Source: Spongospora subterranea | Taxonomy: Eukaryota > Endomyxa > Phytomyxea > Plasmodiophorida > Plasmodiophoridae | DNA length: 10,505 nucleotides | NCBI GenBank assembly: GCA_900404475.1 | Contig: OUQQ01000671.1 | Span: forward strand, 1 to 10,505 | Reading direction: 5' to 3' | Shown here: positions 7,413 through 10,505 of the stretch, one piece after another | How the letters are laid out: every line of letters starts with the position of its first letter | Position numbering within the stretch: the stretch's first letter is position 1 | Notes under the pieces: model-generated | The model's database searches: none | Told to the model about the DNA's origin: nothing | What the model saw: the letters and a program-made list of their open reading frames with translations, nothing else | Position numbers and translations under genes: made by a program

Positions 7413-7807
7413 CCTTCTATACTTGAATTAAAACGCAACATTGTCCTATTTTTGCATCTGAGCCACTGAGCGTAACAATCAGGTCCGTTAAAAGGGTTTT
7501 TCAGAATGAGAAGAACAGCCTGTATCTCCTCCGGGTCCGATTTTGAGAGCGATTGAGTGTCGACCTTGAGGCTAAAGAATCCAAGGGGACGGGGAGGTTT
7601 TAGTGTTGACTTGAGTAAGTTGGCAGGAATCCAACTTGCCCCATGGAGGGAAGTGAAGAAAATGCGGTTCGGGTTGACAAATACAAAAAGGTCAATGTTA
7701 AAGGTTTGAGCACATAGAAAGATCGCATGATTCCAGCCTGTGTCGAAATGATCCTGACCTTGAGGCAGGGGCAATAACCAGAGGAAAATTTCACAATCGT
7801 TCACCAC
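7379..7807 (-). CDS. Doubtful minus-strand open frame, 142 codons
   Basis: The frame is open with ordinary codon usage but begins at GTG, and an in-frame stop lies a few codons upstream. It could therefore only be an internal exon or a fragment. The product is rich in Phe, Leu and Pro with no recognised domain. It sits directly beside the retroelement relics and may be decayed transposon sequence. Confidence 0.18.
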   Translation of the reverse strand: MVNDCEIFLWLLPLPQGQDHFDTGWNHAIFLCAQTFNIDLFVFVNPNRIFFTSLHGASWIPANLLKSTLKPPRPLGFFSLKVDTQSLSKSDPEEIQAVLLILKNPFNGPDCYAQWLRCKNRTMLRFNSSIEGQSETSRMSSN

Positions 7808-7850
7808 CCAAACACAGAATCAACTCCAAACCCTCAGTCTCCTGATATCG

Positions 7851-7879
7851 CCATATAATATCGGTATCGATATTAATGG
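7851..7879. repeat. Imperfect palindrome at the edge of the retroelement region
   Basis: TAATATCG and CGATATTA are perfect 8-bp arms around a GTAT spacer. With a one-base bulge the symmetry extends to CCAT / ATGG. It lies about 50 bp before the first recognisable pol sequence. It could be a remnant terminus or a factor site; nothing decides. Confidence 0.5.
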
Positions 7880-7927
7880 GCAACATATATGTAGGAAGCA
7901 ATCAAATCTAGAGCGAAGATTAAGATT

Positions 7928-8800
7928 AGGAATTCCCGGTCTCAGCTTGAGGCTCCGATTCTGTTTGTGCAAAGAAAATTGATACATTGCGATCGTGAGT
8001 TAATTATCGGGAAGTGAAGAATATTACGACGCGAGACTCGTGTTCCTTTCTGGCATCTAGGACAAATTACAGCAGATCTCTGACGCTAAATGTTACTCCA
8101 AAACGGACTTAAGCGGCACATATAGCTGGTTTGAATTCGCCCAGGGAATGCATCAACAATAGCCTTCAACTTCAAGTCCCGGCGGTCGCAAGAACGCGCT
8201 CGCCTAATCAACAAAACGTTTACTCCTGCGGAAATCAACTACGACACATCGCACTATCGCATCCAGAAACACAGCGAGCGATCACCGGAATCTTTGTTTC
8301 GAGATCTTCAACTGTCGCCAGGCGAGGTGGTCAAGATACCTCTCCGATATCGAAATCGAGAAATGCATAGCCCTGGTTCTCTTTCCGAAAAGCCGACGCA
8401 TTATCAAAGTGTCATTGTTACGATATTGGGAACAGCAGACCCAGCCACTTGATGCCAATCACGCGTGTACCGCCGATTCAGGCGTTGCTGCATTCGTAGA
8501 TCAAGAACCTGACCTGACTCAAGACAGTCGTATCGCTCAAGAGCGCGACCAAACACTGCAGTAACAAGGTCACGTTGATCCTGAACTAATCTTGGTTGAT
8601 ACGCATAGGTTGTGAGTTGTGACCGATCCGAATTGTCAGCTGCGAATCCTGAGAAGTCGTAAGGACTCCCCAATTGTTGGTCAGTTCGAGCTTGACAATA
8701 AAATTCAATCTATAAAACACAATTACTATTGGCAGGGCGTGAACCAAATGATCAAGCACGATGTTAGGTCTTATGAGTAAACGTTGAATCTGCAGGTCAG
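7928..8800 (+). pseudogene. Decayed Ty3/gypsy pol: RT N-terminus, RNase H, integrase zinc-finger region
   Basis: Fragments of a gypsy-type polyprotein appear in order in shifting plus-strand frames. EAPILFVQRK (near 7950) matches the RT fingers. DKLQQISDAKCYSKTDLSG within 8061-8162 matches the RT stretch ending in the first catalytic Asp. AEINYDT (8228-8248), SDHRNL (8277-8294), RQARW (8316-8330) and SPGSLSEKP (8369-8395) are RNase H and its C-terminal flank. ILRSRKDSP through NYYWQGVNQMIK to VRSYE (8640-8777) corresponds to the integrase H2C2 region with the zinc ligands lost. At least two frameshifts and several stops interrupt it. The RT palm with its YxDD is absent: the RT fragment jumps to RNase H within about 60 bp. 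No LTRs were identified. The element is dead. Confidence 0.85.
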
Positions 8801-9484
8801 GTATAGTTCGAAACTGCGTTTGTATTGAATTTTCGGTATCTTGCGGGTAACTTTTGCGGGTACTTCTTCCAGCAATTGTTTTCGATGTGTCCAACCACAG
8901 TGCAAAATCCGCAGGGAGTATCAGATCCTCTGGTCTTCATGGCGGCTACACTGCTTCCACCATTTTGCATGGACTCTTCGGCACTCTCCAACCGGTCTTG
9001 GAGAGTTGTTAAAGAAATGTTTTCTTGATCATGAAGTGCTTCAATCACCGCAGGGAAGCGACCTCGGCAGCCCACCATAAGGATGTCAATCATATCCTCA
9101 TCCGTTAAGTTACGAGCATGAAGCCTTAACTGATCCCTCAGTGATTGCTTCTCCCGAATGTACTCCAGGACGCCCTGCTGCGCCACCATCCGTATAGACC
9201 AAAACACGGCCTTTAACGTCGCCGCCTTGATGCGGCTACTTTTACCATACTTGATTCTAACCTTGATGAGAAGCGTGCAGGATTCGGTGTCATGCTGGGG
9301 CACCATCGCCAGTAGTAGGATACCTGCTAACTGTTCATCAGTTTCTTGGTCCACAGTTTCCAAAGTTAAAAACTTGGAGAGGCGGTATGTCTTTAAGGCC
9401 AACTTGACGGTCTTGAACCAATCATGGTAGTTGCTTTCTCGGAAGTTGTATAAGCGAGTTGCGCTTTGAAGGATCAATCTTCAT
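8797..9484 (-). pseudogene. Ty1/copia-type gag fragment with CCHC zinc knuckle
   Basis: A minus-strand frame runs 226 codons from 9477 to a stop at 8797-8799. Early residues include SNYHDW, the NY-x-x-W hallmark of copia Gag (UBN2/DUF4219 type). A helical middle carries LTDEDMIDIL through FPAVIEAL, like the conserved gag segment before the knuckle. A zinc knuckle C-x2-C-x4-H-x4-C lies at about residues 189-202 (8872-8913), followed by W and a basic tail. The only ATG near the front (9484) is in another frame (MKIDPSKRN), so a frameshift near codon 10 is likely. No protease, integrase or RT follows; the frame ends where plus-strand gypsy sequence arrives. Gag would coat the RNA in virus-like particles; this copy is truncated. 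Confidence 0.85.
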
Positions 9485-9665
9485 CGCCGTTTCGCTTGCT
9501 GCTCAAAGCCCCAAGGAAGGCGCAATCGAAGAAAAATTGCAGGAAAAGGACGAAGGCAAAACTAAGATCGATAAATGAGGATCAAGGTAACCACCATCGC
9601 GAACACTATAGATCTCAAACAACAATCCCTCCGAACCTAGTTATCATCAAGAATCTTAAGTTGCA
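9485..9665. other. Stretch between the two gag relics
   Basis: No coding frame is convincing. A plus-strand frame at 9466-9771 is Lys/Ser-rich without motifs. No primer-binding site or LTR boundary was recognised, although an intact copia element would have its leader here. Confidence 0.4.
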
Positions 9666-9738
9666 GATTTGTATGTCCAGTTCAATAAAATTGCCAAAAA
9701 ATTGCTTTGGCAATTTTAGTGAACTGGACGTACAGATC
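9666..9738. repeat. 33-bp near-perfect inverted repeat with 7-nt loop
   Basis: Arms 9666-9698 and 9706-9738 surround a spacer AAATTGC. As RNA, the stem has one A-G mismatch and two G-U pairs in 33 positions. Read on the minus strand, the right arm encodes TDLYVQFTKIAK-type residues in the second frame of the neighbouring gag relic. Read on the plus strand, the left arm encodes the near-identical DLYVQFNKIAK. It therefore looks like an inverted duplication of a piece of gag, not an independent hairpin gene, though the folded RNA would resemble a small-RNA precursor. Confidence 0.92.
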
Positions 9739-10319
9739 GGTGACCGATTTCATCTTCATCGTCTTCTCTAATTGTGAGTCTTGCGATCGGTCATCTTTTA
9801 AAGCTTGGCTTATCCAAACCTCGATTTGATCCTGTGTGACGTCATCGAAGTCAACGTCCAGATCGCACTCGCAAATAGTCTCAGCACGGTCGTCTTGATC
9901 ATATCGATCAAAGATCGTGGCGCGCCCGCCGCACTCGAATCGCGATAACTACGCAGATACCGTTCTCGGGCTCCCCCAAATTTGAGGATTGCCTTGCGAT
10001 CCAGCTTTCGAAGAACCGGCGCACGATTGGCCTCCATCAAGGCGACGCTGAGGCCACGGTTGGCAATCCGTCGCTGGTCGTCGTGCTCGTCCTGGTGGTC
10101 GAGGCTGGCCACCATGCCTTCATTGTTGGATTGCCGGCGATTAGTGCTAGCGTCTCCGTCATCATCACTGGGCGGCGAAACCGCGTCCAGACTTTCGGCT
10201 CTGGTTTCATTGGACCATCGGTCCTGAACCGCATCATCTGTTGGAGTCTCATATTCGTAGAGAAGGTCGTCATCGTACTTCCATGAGTCGTCATCACTTG
10301 TGGTGATCATCGTTGCCAT
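9682..10319 (-). pseudogene. Frameshifted retroelement gag-like fragment
   Basis: ATG at 10319 (minus) opens a frame with an acidic, low-complexity N-terminus (SDDDSWKYDDD, later SPPSDDDGD). It continues into a more ordered part: LDRKAILKFGG, ARERYLRSYRD, then GAPRSLIDMI. This frame ends at 9810, but around 9890 the sense moves to another frame reading TICECDLDVDFDDVTQDQIE and VWISQALKDD, which ends at 9682 inside the inverted repeat. Short domains of this style, with a helical Y/R-rich segment, then SL-D-I, then D-V--EDI-W, occur in gag proteins of LTR elements of fungi and oomycetes; that assignment is from general resemblance. It lacks a zinc knuckle. An ordinary host gene with a frameshift or small intron is the alternative. 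Confidence 0.6.
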
Positions 10320-10505
10320 AACAGCTAAAAGAATTCTTTGTAGCAATCGTCAAGGTCTACGAATACCAGCAGCAGGTTTGAGGCTGGTACATACCGTAGG
10401 GAACAACTACAGTACACTTGGTTGATATCTACACTTGGGTAGGGAATTCGAGAACCGCAGTGGGGTGACATGTTGCAACAGAAAAATTGCGTGACACTTT
10501 TTTTT
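10320..10505. other. Right edge, possible leader or LTR flank of the gag relic
   Basis: No gene is seen. GTAGGGAA occurs at 10396-10403 and 10439-10446, and TACACTTGG at 10413-10421 and 10430-10438, giving a mirrored order of words around 10425. On the minus strand TGGTATTCGTAG near 10360 matches only the first six bases of a typical initiator-tRNA primer-binding site, too little to call. The window ends in a T run of at least nine bases. Confidence 0.35.

Noticed and set aside
8404..8894. Minus-strand frames at 8404-8673 and 8586-8894
   Set aside because: They lie opposite the plus-strand RNase H and integrase remnants, which carry recognisable motifs, so these are shadows.
9666..9738. A microRNA gene
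   Set aside because: The stem is miRNA-like in shape, but one arm is gag coding sequence and there is no evidence of processing. An inverted duplication is simpler.
9982..10286. Plus-strand and third-frame minus ORFs within 9982-10297
   Set aside because: They are shadows of the GC-rich gag-like frame on the minus strand and have no motif of their own.
1..10505. tRNA, rRNA, CRISPR, riboswitch or bacterial operon features
   Set aside because: I found no tRNA T-arm/anticodon arrangement, rRNA core sequence or regularly spaced repeats. Introns, polyadenylation signals and LTR elements indicate nuclear eukaryotic DNA.

Overview
The window is eukaryotic, gene-sparse DNA of middling GC. Four things point to a fungus-like microbe, such as an early-diverging or zoosporic fungus, with an oomycete-like protist as an alternative. 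The left edge carries the end of a PABA (aminodeoxychorismate) synthase, an enzyme animals lack. One gene is split by very short introns (47-59 nt). AATAAA-type polyadenylation signals follow two genes. The right third is a graveyard of LTR retrotransposons. No gene is bacterial in layout, and I see no tRNA, rRNA or CRISPR array. The species cannot be named from the sequence.

Layout: 1-196 is the 3' end of a pabB-type gene. 197-1661 is mostly non-coding, with one weak small-gene candidate at 844-1149. 1662-2576 and 3864-4820 are two tandem paralogues of an unrecognised single-pass membrane protein, about 60-65% identical over their core. The duplicated unit of about 2.2 kb includes upstream and downstream non-coding sequence. 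5982-6859 is a four-exon gene for a secreted Lys/Tyr/Asp/Ser-rich protein with internal repeats; its first intron must use a GC donor for the obvious reading frame to hold. 6860-7927 is unassigned apart from two doubtful ORFs.

7928-10319 holds three retroelement relics. The first is a plus-strand Ty3/gypsy pol remnant: reverse-transcriptase N-terminus, then RNase H and the integrase zinc-finger region, with the RT catalytic core deleted. The second is a minus-strand Ty1/copia gag with a CCHC zinc knuckle. The third is a frameshifted minus-strand gag-like fragment that ends in a near-perfect 33-bp inverted repeat. None can be a functional element as it stands.

The genes do not form a pathway. 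PABA synthesis is core metabolism. The paralogue pair and the secreted repeat protein look lineage-specific, and together with the nearby retroelement debris they suggest a fast-evolving accessory region beside a conserved gene. The most interesting items are the unrecognised tandem membrane-protein family and the modular secreted repeat protein.
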